Shown piece after piece: positions 38,960-47,206 of a stretch of DNA of 64,000 nt. Made by a program: the position numbers and the translations under genes. Each line of letters opens with the position of its first letter. Within the stretch, counting starts at the first letter, position 1. The notes beneath the pieces were generated by a model. That model ran no database searches and was not told the DNA's origin. It saw nothing but the letters and a program-made list of their open reading frames with translations. Origin of the DNA: Prochlorococcus sp. MIT 0603 (GTDB taxonomy: Bacteria > Cyanobacteriota > Cyanobacteriia > PCC-6307 > Cyanobiaceae); contig NZ_JNAW01000002.1 of NCBI RefSeq assembly GCF_000760215.1, positions 124,001 to 188,000 on the forward strand, given 5' to 3'.

Positions 38960-39730
38960 ATGAGTGCTTTGACTGGCTTTCCAAATGATGAGCGGAGACT
39001 CTCTGGGAGTTCGCTTGTAACAGGTTCTGAGGTTGGCCCTCAGGCTGGAGCAAGCTGCGTTATTACTACTGACTCGGAAAAATCACTTGTATCTCGTCAG
39101 GCTAGTCATGTTCAACAAATTGAGTTAAGAACGTACGTATTTTTAGATTCACTTCAACCTCAGCTTGCTGCCTATATGGGTACAGTGAGCCAAGGGTTCC
39201 TTCCTATCCCTGGTGATGCTTGTCTTTGGATGGAAGTGTCTCCAGGCATGGCTGTTCATAGAGTTACTGATATCGCTCTGAAAGCGAGCAACGTTAGGCT
39301 AGGTCAAATGGTTGTAGAAAGGGCTTTTGGTTCTTTAGCTCTTTATCATCGAGATCAAAGTACTGTTCTTCATTCTGGTGATGTTGTATTAGATGCCATT
39401 GGAAGTAGCGTTGATAGACGAACTAAGCCTCAAATTAGCTGGACTGAAGTTATTAGAGCTATTACGCCAGATCATGCTGTTTTGATTAACCGTCAAAACA
39501 GAAGAGGATCTATGATCCAATCTGGAATGAGTATGTTTATTTTAGAAACTGAGCCAGCAGGCTATGTTTTAATGGCTGCAAATGAAGCAGAGAAGGCTTC
39601 TAATATTACTGTTGTTGATGTAAAAGGAGTTGGTGCCTTTGGTAGGCTAACTCTAGCTGGCAAAGAGGGTGACGTTGAAGAGGCGGCAGCAGCTGCAATG
39701 AGATCAATTGATCAGATAAACCGTCAATAA
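38960..39730 (+). CDS. csoS1D: Carboxysome shell protein CsoS1D (tandem BMC domains)
   Basis: CsoS1D forms trimers that stack into a gated, wide-pore unit of the alpha-carboxysome shell, thought to pass larger metabolites such as RuBP. The 256-residue protein has about 50 disordered residues and then two circularly permuted BMC domains (about 52-150 and 155-255). The second carries [25 protein letters not shown] near the pore. It is separated from the main carboxysome operon by rdgB on the opposite strand, which is the usual picocyanobacterial order. Confidence 0.95.
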   Translation: MSALTGFPNDERRLSGSSLVTGSEVGPQAGASCVITTDSEKSLVSRQASHVQQIELRTYVFLDSLQPQLAAYMGTVSQGFLPIPGDACLWMEVSPGMAVHRVTDIALKASNVRLGQMVVERAFGSLALYHRDQSTVLHSGDVVLDAIGSSVDRRTKPQISWTEVIRAITPDHAVLINRQNRRGSMIQSGMSMFILETEPAGYVLMAANEAEKASNITVVDVKGVGAFGRLTLAGKEGDVEEAAAAAMRSIDQINRQ

Positions 39731-39747
39731 TAAAGAGAGAATATTGT

Positions 39748-40335
39748 TCACTGGAGCCCGATTGTTTTAAGAAGATAAGGGGCCAATGCTCTTGCTGCTT
39801 TTCCTCTGCTTCCTAATTTTGTTAATTGTTCTTGGCTGAGCTCCCCATAAGTACAATTTGCTTCTCTTACCCAAAAGATCGATTCAAATTCGCCTTTTGG
39901 GTATGCAGGTTTTCTTAAGATCTCACCCCAACAGGTTCCTTGTGCATCATGAATGTGATTACCTTCTGGATCGCATAGAACCATTACGCTGCAAAAGCGA
40001 GCACTTCGATATGGCGTGTCTGCAAGTTCGTTTAGAAGCTTGTTGACCTTGATTTCGTTAGATTCAGCAAATCGTGCAGAGTAAATACCTGGTCCACCTT
40101 GCAAGGCATCTACTTCTAATCCAGAATCATCTGCAATTGTCCATGAGTTAGTTAATTTTGCAGTTGCTTTTGCTTTTAATATGGCATTCTCTAAATAAGT
40201 TGACCCACTTTCTTCTACTTCAAAATTGTCTGGCTGACGTTGAACTTTCAGAGGGAGAGGCCCTAGCATGAATTCAATTTCTGCAACCTTTTTAGGGTTC
40301 CCACTAGCAATTGTAAGTAGTGGTTTGATCAACAT
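39748..40335 (-). CDS. rdgB: XTP/dITP pyrophosphatase (RdgB/HAM1)
   Basis: RdgB removes non-canonical purine nucleotides (XTP, ITP) from the pool. The 195 residues have IASGNPKKVAEIEFML (about 8-23), the acidic ADDSGLEVDAL motif (about 67-77), GGPGIYSARFA, and SRGKAARAL near the C-terminus. The gene is convergent with csoS1D with a 17-bp gap and divergent from csoS1 across the 341-bp leader. Confidence 0.95.
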   Translation of the reverse strand: MLIKPLLTIASGNPKKVAEIEFMLGPLPLKVQRQPDNFEVEESGSTYLENAILKAKATAKLTNSWTIADDSGLEVDALQGGPGIYSARFAESNEIKVNKLLNELADTPYRSARFCSVMVLCDPEGNHIHDAQGTCWGEILRKPAYPKGEFESIFWVREANCTYGELSQEQLTKLGSRGKAARALAPYLLKTIGLQ

Positions 40336-40407
40336 AAAGAGTTTTTAAATCTAGTTAGGTGTTGGCTTATTAAAGTACTCGATAAATAATTTGAGACAGG
40401 ATGGGGT

Positions 40408-40423
40408 TGAACATTCCATACCT
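40408..40423 (+). repeat. Direct repeat copy 1 (TGAACATTCCATACCT)
   Basis: This 16-bp sequence recurs at 40643-40658 with a single change (T to A at the twelfth base). The two copies are 235 bp apart, one distal and one immediately before the csoS1 start region. The core GAACATTC is an imperfect palindrome. Such paired sites could bind a carbon-responsive regulator such as a LysR-type CbbR/RbcR protein; this is inference. Confidence 0.45.
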
Positions 40424-40546
40424 AGGCTATGCCTTGGGCACCTGCCTCTGTTAAAGAAAATAATCCTAAAAAGGAAATAACACAAATGTTTGTTTGGCGG
40501 TGCTGACGAGATATTTAACAGCCTCTTGTATCAGTCAGCGCAAGGG

Positions 40547-40565
40547 TGATAAGTTTATCTTATCA
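40547..40565. repeat. 7-bp palindrome with 5-nt loop in the csoS1 leader
   Basis: TGATAAG-TTTAT-CTTATCA is a perfect inverted repeat, about 110 bp before the csoS1 start. It could be an operator or an mRNA hairpin. No T-run follows, so it is not a classical terminator. Confidence 0.4.
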
Positions 40566-40642
40566 ATGAGAGAGGATACCGTGATCGCTTTTTTAATGAA
40601 TTTCCCTTGACGTACAAGTGCTTAAGAAGTCATTGTCTGTTG

Positions 40643-40658
40643 TGAACATTCCAAACCT
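40643..40658 (+). repeat. Direct repeat copy 2 (TGAACATTCCAAACCT)
   Basis: This is the second copy of the repeat at 40408-40423, matching 15 of 16 bases. It ends 18 bp before the csoS1 ATG, so a bound protein here could block transcription or the ribosome binding region, depending on where transcription starts. Confidence 0.45.
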
Positions 40659-40676
40659 TTATTTCTCGTAAGGCAT

Positions 40677-40988
40677 ATGGCTAACGAAACTATGGGCATC
40701 GCACTCGGCATGATCGAGACTCGCGGACTTGTCCCAGCTATTGAAGCTGCTGACGCAATGACTAAGGCTGCTGAAGTGCGCCTTATAGGTCGTGAATTTG
40801 TTGGTGGCGGTTATGTAACCGTTTTAGTACGTGGCGAAACTGGTGCAGTTAATGCTGCTGTTCGTGCTGGCGCTGACGCATGTGAGCGTGTAGGTGATGG
40901 ACTTGTTGCTGCTCACATTATTGCTCGTCCTCATAGAGAAGTTGAGCCTGCATTGGGCAACGGCAACTTCCTTGGTCAGAAGGACTGA
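40677..40988 (+). CDS. csoS1: Carboxysome shell hexamer protein CsoS1
   Basis: This is the main BMC-domain shell facet protein of the alpha-carboxysome. The 103 residues consist almost entirely of one BMC domain (GIALGMIETRGLVPAIEAADAM to AAHIIARPHREVEP), with the pore loop around FVGGGYV. Codon use is richer in GC and preferred codons than its surroundings, as expected for a highly expressed gene. A ribosome site (GTAAGG) lies 4-9 bases before the ATG. A hairpin follows before cbbL. Confidence 0.97.
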   Translation: MANETMGIALGMIETRGLVPAIEAADAMTKAAEVRLIGREFVGGGYVTVLVRGETGAVNAAVRAGADACERVGDGLVAAHIIARPHREVEPALGNGNFLGQKD

Positions 40989-40996
40989 AGTCTAAA

Positions 40997-41018
40997 GCGC
41001 TTTATTTAAGAAAAGCGC
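40997..41018 (+). promoter_or_regulatory. Hairpin between csoS1 and cbbL
   Basis: GCGCTTT pairs perfectly with AAAGCGC across an 8-nt loop in the 69-bp gap. There is no T-run after it, so it more likely stabilises the csoS1 mRNA 3' end, marks a processing site or gives partial termination. The function is inferred. Confidence 0.5.
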
Positions 41019-41057
41019 GATTTCAAATCCCTACAACGACCTAAAAGGAGTTATTTT

Positions 41058-42470
41058 ATGAGTAAGAAGTATGACGCTGGGGTTAAGGAGTACAGAGACA
41101 CCTACTGGACTCCCGACTATGTCCCCCTAGATACAGACCTTTTGGCTTGCTTTAAATGCACAGGCCAAGAAGGAGTTCCAAGAGAGGAAGTAGCTGCTGC
41201 GGTAGCTGCAGAATCTTCAACAGGTACTTGGTCTACAGTGTGGTCTGAATTGCTAACTGACCTTGAATTTTATAAGGGACGTTGCTATCGCATTGAAGAC
41301 GTTCCTGGAGATAAGGAATCTTTCTATGCATTTATTGCATATCCACTAGATCTTTTTGAAGAAGGATCAATCACAAATGTGCTGACTTCATTGGTCGGTA
41401 ATGTTTTTGGATTTAAAGCTTTACGCCATTTGCGTTTAGAAGATATCCGCTTCCCAATGGCCTTCATTAAAACCTGTGGAGGGCCACCTCAAGGAATCGT
41501 TGTAGAGCGTGACCGTTTAAATAAGTATGGTCGTCCTCTACTTGGTTGCACTATTAAGCCTAAGCTTGGCTTGTCTGGCAAAAACTATGGACGTGTGGTC
41601 TATGAATGCCTTCGAGGTGGATTAGATCTTACAAAAGATGATGAGAACATAAACTCACAGCCCTTCCAGAGATGGAGAGATCGTTTTGAGTTTGTTGCTG
41701 AAGCTGTAAAGCTTGCTCAGCAAGAGACTGGTGAAGTTAAAGGCCATTATCTTAATTGTACAGCTACTACTCCTGAAGAGATGTATGAGCGTGCAGAGTT
41801 CGCTAAAGAACTTGATATGCCTATTATCATGCATGATTACATTACCGGTGGCTTTACTGCTAACACAGGATTAGCTAATTGGTGTCGTAAGAATGGCATG
41901 TTGCTTCATATCCATAGAGCAATGCATGCGGTAATTGACCGTCATCCAAAGCATGGAATTCACTTCCGTGTTCTAGCTAAGTGTTTACGTCTGTCAGGTG
42001 GTGATCAACTTCACACTGGAACAGTTGTAGGTAAGTTGGAAGGTGACCGTCAAACAACTCTTGGGTATATCGACAATTTACGTGAATCCTTCGTCCCAGA
42101 AGACCGTACTCGCGGTAACTTCTTCGACCAGGATTGGGGCTCTATGCCGGGCGTATTTGCTGTTGCTTCAGGTGGTATCCATGTATGGCATATGCCAGCT
42201 TTGCTTGCAATCTTTGGTGACGATTCATGTCTTCAGTTTGGTGGCGGAACTCATGGACACCCATGGGGATCAGCTGCTGGTGCAGCTGCCAACCGCGTAG
42301 CTTTAGAAGCATGTGTTAAGGCACGTAATGCAGGTAGAGAAATCGAGAAGGAAAGTCGCGACATCCTTATGGAAGCTGCGAAGCATAGTCCTGAGTTAGC
42401 TATTGCACTTGAGACCTGGAAGGAGATCAAGTTCGAGTTTGACACTGTAGATAAGCTCGACGTTCAGTAA
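41058..42470 (+). CDS. cbbL: Rubisco large subunit (form IA)
   Basis: The enzyme carboxylates RuBP inside the carboxysome. The 470 residues include the [14 protein letters not shown] segment, [16 protein letters not shown] (catalytic lysine), and [17 protein letters not shown] (carbamylated lysine and metal ligands, about 197-213). The loop 6 lysine is in the VVGKLEGD segment. The form IA character, carboxysome location and length match marine picocyanobacteria. A strong AAGGAG site lies 8 bases before the ATG. Confidence 0.99.
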   Translation: MSKKYDAGVKEYRDTYWTPDYVPLDTDLLACFKCTGQEGVPREEVAAAVAAESSTGTWSTVWSELLTDLEFYKGRCYRIEDVPGDKESFYAFIAYPLDLFEEGSITNVLTSLVGNVFGFKALRHLRLEDIRFPMAFIKTCGGPPQGIVVERDRLNKYGRPLLGCTIKPKLGLSGKNYGRVVYECLRGGLDLTKDDENINSQPFQRWRDRFEFVAEAVKLAQQETGEVKGHYLNCTATTPEEMYERAEFAKELDMPIIMHDYITGGFTANTGLANWCRKNGMLLHIHRAMHAVIDRHPKHGIHFRVLAKCLRLSGGDQLHTGTVVGKLEGDRQTTLGYIDNLRESFVPEDRTRGNFFDQDWGSMPGVFAVASGGIHVWHMPALLAIFGDDSCLQFGGGTHGHPWGSAAGAAANRVALEACVKARNAGREIEKESRDILMEAAKHSPELAIALETWKEIKFEFDTVDKLDVQ

Positions 42471-42482
42471 AAGCAAAATCAT

Positions 42483-42503
42483 GAGGAGGCTTTATGTCTC
42501 CTC
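42483..42503 (+). promoter_or_regulatory. Hairpin between cbbL and cbbS
   Basis: GAGGAGGC pairs with GTCTCCTC (8 bp, one G-U) across the loop TTTAT, 12 bp after the cbbL stop and 71 bp before cbbS. The next bases (TGACTTTCC) are not a strong U-tract. It may protect the cbbL message or tune the large-to-small subunit ratio; this is inference. Confidence 0.5.
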
Positions 42504-42574
42504 TGACTTTCCTTCCCAAATAAGTTCCGAATAACTTTATCGGAATACTTTTCTATCCTTTTTAAAAGTTCACC

Positions 42575-42916
42575 ATGCCTTTTCAGAGCACAGTTGGTGA
42601 CTATCAAACAGTCGCCACCCTGGAGACATTCGGCTTCTTGCCTCCAATGTCACAGGACGAAATTTACGACCAAATTGCTTACATCATTGCTCAGGGTTGG
42701 AGCCCTGTGATTGAGCATGTTCACCCCAGTGGTTCCATGCAGACTTATTGGTCTTATTGGAAGTTACCTTTCTTTGGTGAAAAAGATTTGAATGTCGTTG
42801 TTAGCGAGTTAGAAGCTTGCCACCGTGCATATCCAGATCACCATGTTCGAATGGTTGGCTATGACGCTTATACCCAAAGTCAGGGTACAGCTTTTGTAGT
42901 TTTCGAAGGTCGCTAA
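42575..42916 (+). CDS. cbbS: Rubisco small subunit (form IA)
   Basis: The 113-residue small subunit caps the L8S8 holoenzyme and helps dock onto CsoS2. It has the family sequences YQTVATLETFGFLPPMS, EHVHPSGSMQTYWSYWKLP and the C-terminal GYDAYTQSQGTAFVVFEGR. No obvious ribosome binding site precedes the ATG at 42575, in contrast to cbbL. Confidence 0.98.
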   Translation: MPFQSTVGDYQTVATLETFGFLPPMSQDEIYDQIAYIIAQGWSPVIEHVHPSGSMQTYWSYWKLPFFGEKDLNVVVSELEACHRAYPDHHVRMVGYDAYTQSQGTAFVVFEGR

Positions 42917-42921
42917 TAGCG

Positions 42922-42956
42922 ACGAGGTTTATAGCCTCGATAATTATTTCGAGGCT
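42922..42956 (+). promoter_or_regulatory. Two overlapping, mutually exclusive hairpins between cbbS and csoS2
   Basis: A weaker stem pairs CGAGG (42922-42926) with CCTCG (42934-42938). A stronger 9-bp stem pairs TAGCCTCGA (42931-42939) with TCGAGGCTA (42948-42956). Both use the same bases 42934-42938, so only one can form at a time. The stronger stem is followed by TTTAG, a weak U-tract. The layout resembles an attenuator or a 3'-end stabiliser separating abundant Rubisco from less abundant csoS2 products; that reading is inference. Confidence 0.5.
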
Positions 42957-43019
42957 ATTTAGTTCCCTTAGAGAAGATTCTGAATCTTCTTCAAACAGTA
43001 AAGTTCCTATCCGGTAGAA

Positions 43020-45389
43020 ATGGCAAAACAAACCAGTCGAGAACTAGTCCTTGAACGCCGTAAAGCGCTAAGTCAAGGTGGAAAGAATGCCCTAGCAGGG
43101 AATGATTCTCTTAATAATAGAGTTCGTTCGGCTGTAGATTCCCGTGCTACCAGGACAGGTGCAACTTCTGTACAGAATGAGAATGAGATTGAGATATCAA
43201 CCTCTACCCCTTCAAGTGCCTATACCAATTTGAATACATCGACGTCAAATTCATCTATTAGTAGACACATGAAACGTGTAAGCCAACCAAGTAGAGAGCT
43301 TGTGTTAGCACGTCGCGAAGCACTTTCTCGCCGAGGTAAGTCAGCTGATACAAGTAAAGATAGAACTAGAGCAGATTCAAGTGCGAAATCTGTTTCAACA
43401 GTTTCAAACCCAACGGTCTTGACTAAGTATTGTTGTGATGAATGTAAAGAGAATGAACTTAATCCTTCTTCTGAATCCAAAAGCTCTTTGTCATTGGAAT
43501 CTAGATCTAAGGAATTATCTGTGAGTAATAATGCACGTCGTTCTACTACAAAACGTAGGCCTATTCAAAACTCTAGTAGAGCTCTAGTCTTAGCACGCCG
43601 TGAGGCTCAGTCTAAGCATGGCAAGACAGCTGGAAAACAACCAACATCTGCAGCTTCAGTTGCCAGGCAAGGTGACCCTGATCTTACAAGCAGAGAGTTG
43701 TCTCAGAGAGTTCGTGAGCTAAGGAGTAAAATAGGTGCTACTGGCTCTAAACGGTCTGGGAGCTGTAGACCTTGTGGGCCAAACAAAAATGGATCTAAGC
43801 AATTAGCAGCAGATGCACATTGGAAAGTTGGAATAAGTGAGACTATTTCAGGTCAGGTTGTTACAGGGACTCAAGCTAATAGATCTTCTAAAACAACTGG
43901 GAATGAGGCAAGTACTTGTCGATCTGTGACAGGTACACAGTATATGGGTACAGATGACTTTAATACCTTTTGTGATACAACACCATCTCCAAGCCAACCA
44001 TCAAAGGTAGCTGTTACTAACACTTCGCATGGGAATATGGTTACGGGCAATGAGGTTGGTAGATCTGAAAAAGTTACTGGTAATGAGCCTGGAACTTGCA
44101 AGGCCCTAACAGGAACAGAATATATTTCAGCTAATCAATCTAATCAATATTGTGGAGGATCAAACCCTTCTCCTAGGAAGGTTGGTCATAGCCTCACTCA
44201 AGATGGTAGGAAAGTAAGTGGTGTGATGGTTGGCCGTTCTTCTAGTGTTACAGGGAATGAGGCAGGCTATCAAAAAGGGCTTACAGGTGATCAGTATCTT
44301 GGTTCGGATCCTTTGCCAGAAGGAAGACCTGCTGAAAAGGTTAGTTCTTTTAATACTTTGCGTGGATCAGGTGTAACGGGAACAAATGTCTCGCGTGCAG
44401 ACTCCGTCACTGGTAATGAAGCTGGTACTTGTAAACGTGTAACGGGAGATGAGTATGTAGGTCAAGAGCAATATCAATCGTTTTGTGGGGGTAAGCCTCA
44501 AGCAGAAGCAGCAAAAGTTGGCTTAAGCCTTACTAATAAATCACAAATTGTTAGTGGGACCCAAACTGGTCGTTCTAAAATTGTCACGGGAGATGAACCT
44601 GGAACATGTAAGGCAGTTACAGGCACTCCATATGCAGGCCTTGAGCAAGCAAGTCAATTATGTGAAGTTGACTCAGTTAAAGAAATCCAACTTCGTACAC
44701 CTAAAAGATTGGGAACTCCAGCAGCTCCTTTGACTGGACTACAGCCTGGTATAGGAGGAGTTATGACTGGGGCTGAAAGAGGAGCTTGTGAGCCTTTGAC
44801 AGGGACCCCATATGTTGGTGCAGATCAATTGAGTCAAGCTTGTGGAACATCATCTCAAATTGTTAGTGGTCAGAAGGATGAAGTCTCTGTAGCTGGACCA
44901 GGATCACAATTTACTGTTCAATCTCCAGCAAGATCGGCTCAGAAGAATAGAGAAAATTTATCAGCTGTTACTGGAACCAGCTATGAGAACGGATCAAGAA
45001 TCACAGGCCCTTTTGATATGGCACCCGATAAAATTACAGGTACTGAACAATTTCGTTTTGGATTAAAGCCCACTCAACACCCTTCAGCAAATGAACCTCT
45101 TGTACCTGAAGAAGGCGCTAGGCCTCTCTCAAGGATTACAGGGGAAGGCCAATCTTCTGGGCTTAATATCACAGGAGATGATTGGGCTAGAGGAGAGAGC
45201 GTTACAGGGACAGAAGGTACATCTTCTGTGAGACGTAACCCTTCCCGTACAGGAGGAATGAGTGCCATGCCGGCTTTCGATCCAAAAAGGAACGAAGAAC
45301 TTAAAAAGCCAGAGCTTTTGATAACAGGCTCCAGTGGTAATACTGGACAGGGCCAATTGGTTACTTTTTCAGGCGGAGCAAGAGGTTAA
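43020..45389 (+). CDS. csoS2: Carboxysome scaffold protein CsoS2
   Basis: CsoS2 is the disordered scaffold linking Rubisco to the shell. Four N-terminal Rubisco-binding repeats of the SRELVLxRRxALS type are at about residues 6-26, 91-108, 186-203 and 224-241. The middle region (about 278-625) has six repeats built on the pattern V-T/S-G then VTGNE..TC then TGT.Y.G and a C-terminal Cys. The third repeat (near VMVGRSSSVTGNEAGYQKG) lacks both cysteines. A C-terminal region with two weaker repeats ends in the shell-binding tail GQGQLVTFSGGARG. An extra cysteine cluster, CCDEC, lies at 138-142. Confidence 0.97.
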   Translation: MAKQTSRELVLERRKALSQGGKNALAGNDSLNNRVRSAVDSRATRTGATSVQNENEIEISTSTPSSAYTNLNTSTSNSSISRHMKRVSQPSRELVLARREALSRRGKSADTSKDRTRADSSAKSVSTVSNPTVLTKYCCDECKENELNPSSESKSSLSLESRSKELSVSNNARRSTTKRRPIQNSSRALVLARREAQSKHGKTAGKQPTSAASVARQGDPDLTSRELSQRVRELRSKIGATGSKRSGSCRPCGPNKNGSKQLAADAHWKVGISETISGQVVTGTQANRSSKTTGNEASTCRSVTGTQYMGTDDFNTFCDTTPSPSQPSKVAVTNTSHGNMVTGNEVGRSEKVTGNEPGTCKALTGTEYISANQSNQYCGGSNPSPRKVGHSLTQDGRKVSGVMVGRSSSVTGNEAGYQKGLTGDQYLGSDPLPEGRPAEKVSSFNTLRGSGVTGTNVSRADSVTGNEAGTCKRVTGDEYVGQEQYQSFCGGKPQAEAAKVGLSLTNKSQIVSGTQTGRSKIVTGDEPGTCKAVTGTPYAGLEQASQLCEVDSVKEIQLRTPKRLGTPAAPLTGLQPGIGGVMTGAERGACEPLTGTPYVGADQLSQACGTSSQIVSGQKDEVSVAGPGSQFTVQSPARSAQKNRENLSAVTGTSYENGSRITGPFDMAPDKITGTEQFRFGLKPTQHPSANEPLVPEEGARPLSRITGEGQSSGLNITGDDWARGESVTGTEGTSSVRRNPSRTGGMSAMPAFDPKRNEELKKPELLITGSSGNTGQGQLVTFSGGARG

Positions 45390-45396
45390 GTGACCA

Positions 45397-46932
45397 ATGG
45401 CCTATAAGAAGCTGGCCAGAAATAAAGATCGTATCTTAGGGCCAACGGCACCTAGGAAGAGTTATCTTTCTGCTCAATCATCACAGTCATTTGCTCAAGT
45501 AAGAGGTGCTTCTCCTTTATTAAATGAATCACACCCATTGACTGATTTGTCTTCTAACAAGAAACTTCAACAATATGAAGAAGAGGTAAAAGGTAAGTTC
45601 GATCAGATTGTCCCATTGCTTAAAAAGATATCAACTATTCAGCACGAGGATAATTTTATAGACAGTGCCCAAAAATTAGCCAAATCTCAATTAGGATTTG
45701 AACTCCCCGAGGAAATATTAGAAAAAGCTTGGGTTCGCCCTTTAGACATGAGAGCTTTGTTTGCAACATGTGTTTTTCAAGCTCATCAATTATCAAGCAA
45801 TCAGTTTTTTAATTCTGATCCATTAGGTGGTTCGGAGGGCAGCCATGATGCAAACCTTTTTGAGTCTTTCCTTTCTAAATGTGGGTTTCACTTGTTGGAT
45901 GTAACACCTTGTGCAGACGGTCGCTTGGCGCATTCAATTTCATATGCGCTTCGGATACCTTTTAGCGCAGTAAGAAGAAGATCGCATGCAGGAGCTTTGT
46001 TTGATGTTGAAAATACTGTAAATCGTTGGGTAAAAACAGAACACAGACGTTATAGGGAGAGTTTGCCTAATTCTCCTCATGAGCCAACTAGGTATTTAAA
46101 AGTAGTTGTCTACCATTTTAGTTCTATAAATCCTTCTACCCAAGGTTGTGCTGCTCATGGTAGTGATGATTCTCTTGCGGCTTCTGAAGGGCTGCAGAGA
46201 TTGTTGGATTTTAAGAAATCAGTTGAGAATAGTTTTTGTTGCGGGGCCTCTGTAGAGCTTTTGCTGATAGGTCTTGATACTGATACAGATGCAATTCGTG
46301 TACATGTCCCTAATTCTGAGGGCCAAATTCTTCTTGACGAATGGGTTTCTGCAATAGATATTTATGAGGAAACAAAACTATTATCTCGTGAGGAAGCAAT
46401 AAGAAAGATTAATGAAAAAGTTAACTCAAGCGTGCCTGGAAATATAGAAAAAGGAATGGTTGATTTTGTTGTGAAATTAATAGTAAATAATCTTTCACAG
46501 ATTGATTATGTAAGGCAACTTCATAATGGCCCATACCCTGATGAAGGTCATGCAGAGAGGTTTATTGGTGTAGGTATTGGATTCAAGGAAGTTCACCTAA
46601 GAAATCTTACTTATTTCGCACATCTTGATACTGTTGAGGAAGGGGCTCCTGATCTGGATGTAGGGATTAAAATCTTTAAAGGCTTAAATGTTTCTCGAGA
46701 TTTACCTATACCAGTTGTCATTAGATTTGATTACTCAGGCCAAGTGCCTGGAGCAAGAGAAAGAGCAATCTTAGATTGTAAGAGAGTTGATAGTGCTATC
46801 TCTTTTCGCTATCGAAAATTAGTAGATGATGGTCTTTTGCATACATGTCTTACTATTAGAGATCGAAATACAAAATCCCCTGCAGAAGTTGTAGGGTCTT
46901 CTCTCGATCCTGTCCTTCAGGAGGAACATTGA
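45397..46932 (+). CDS. csoSCA: Carboxysomal beta-type carbonic anhydrase CsoSCA
   Basis: CsoSCA converts bicarbonate to CO2 inside the shell. The 511-residue protein has an N-terminal helical domain, a catalytic domain and a C-terminal domain that lacks catalytic residues in the family. Visible zinc and catalytic residues are CADGR (Cys, Asp, Arg; about 171-175) and VYHFSSINPSTQGCAAHG (His and Cys; about 233-250). The gene starts 7 bp after csoS2, tightly linked, with no hairpin between. Confidence 0.97.
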   Translation: MAYKKLARNKDRILGPTAPRKSYLSAQSSQSFAQVRGASPLLNESHPLTDLSSNKKLQQYEEEVKGKFDQIVPLLKKISTIQHEDNFIDSAQKLAKSQLGFELPEEILEKAWVRPLDMRALFATCVFQAHQLSSNQFFNSDPLGGSEGSHDANLFESFLSKCGFHLLDVTPCADGRLAHSISYALRIPFSAVRRRSHAGALFDVENTVNRWVKTEHRRYRESLPNSPHEPTRYLKVVVYHFSSINPSTQGCAAHGSDDSLAASEGLQRLLDFKKSVENSFCCGASVELLLIGLDTDTDAIRVHVPNSEGQILLDEWVSAIDIYEETKLLSREEAIRKINEKVNSSVPGNIEKGMVDFVVKLIVNNLSQIDYVRQLHNGPYPDEGHAERFIGVGIGFKEVHLRNLTYFAHLDTVEEGAPDLDVGIKIFKGLNVSRDLPIPVVIRFDYSGQVPGARERAILDCKRVDSAISFRYRKLVDDGLLHTCLTIRDRNTKSPAEVVGSSLDPVLQEEH

Positions 46933-46933
46933 C

Positions 46934-47206
46934 ATGTTAATTTGCAAGGTTGTAAAGCCACTTGTTTCCACAAATCGTATACCTGGTTTTGAACACAGAC
47001 ATCTTCAAGTGGTTCTAGATGGTAGCTCTAAGAAAGTTGCTGTAGATGCTGTGGGCTGCAAGCCAGATGATTGGGTTATTTGTGTAGGAAGTTCTGCGGC
47101 AAGAGAAGCCGCAGGGAGTAAGTCCTATCCTAGTGACCTCACAATAGTTGGAATAATTGATCATTGGGACCCGGATGCCTCACATTCTTCTGGAGGAGTG
47201 AAGTAA
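46934..47206 (+). CDS. csoS4A: Carboxysome vertex pentamer protein CsoS4A
   Basis: This 90-residue BMV-fold protein forms pentamers that cap carboxysome vertices. It has MLICKVVKPLVSTNRIPGFEH and VGCKPDDWVICVGSSAARE, the family's conserved segments. It starts 1 base after csoSCA and its stop overlaps the csoS4B start (TAATG). Confidence 0.96.
   Translation: MLICKVVKPLVSTNRIPGFEHRHLQVVLDGSSKKVAVDAVGCKPDDWVICVGSSAAREAAGSKSYPSDLTIVGIIDHWDPDASHSSGGVK

Larger units (their letters stand above)
40336..40676. promoter_or_regulatory. Carboxysome operon leader, 341 bp, without a gene
   Basis: This spacer between the divergent rdgB and csoS1 genes contains no convincing ORF and must hold the promoter of the Rubisco-carboxysome operon. 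It holds a 16-bp direct repeat with one mismatch (40408-40423 and 40643-40658) and a perfect 7-bp palindrome (40547-40565). A TTGACG at 40607-40612 resembles a -35 element, but no good -10 follows at standard spacing. The length suggests a long 5' leader or several regulator sites. Confidence 0.6.

Noticed and set aside
43220-45356. Several minus-strand open frames inside csoS2
   Set aside because: They mirror the repetitive codons of csoS2 and have no ribosome site or recognisable domain.
43020-45389. A programmed frameshift in csoS2 giving a short form, as known in Halothiobacillus
   Set aside because: I did not find a convincing slippery heptamer with a downstream structure in the middle of the gene by eye, so I do not claim it.
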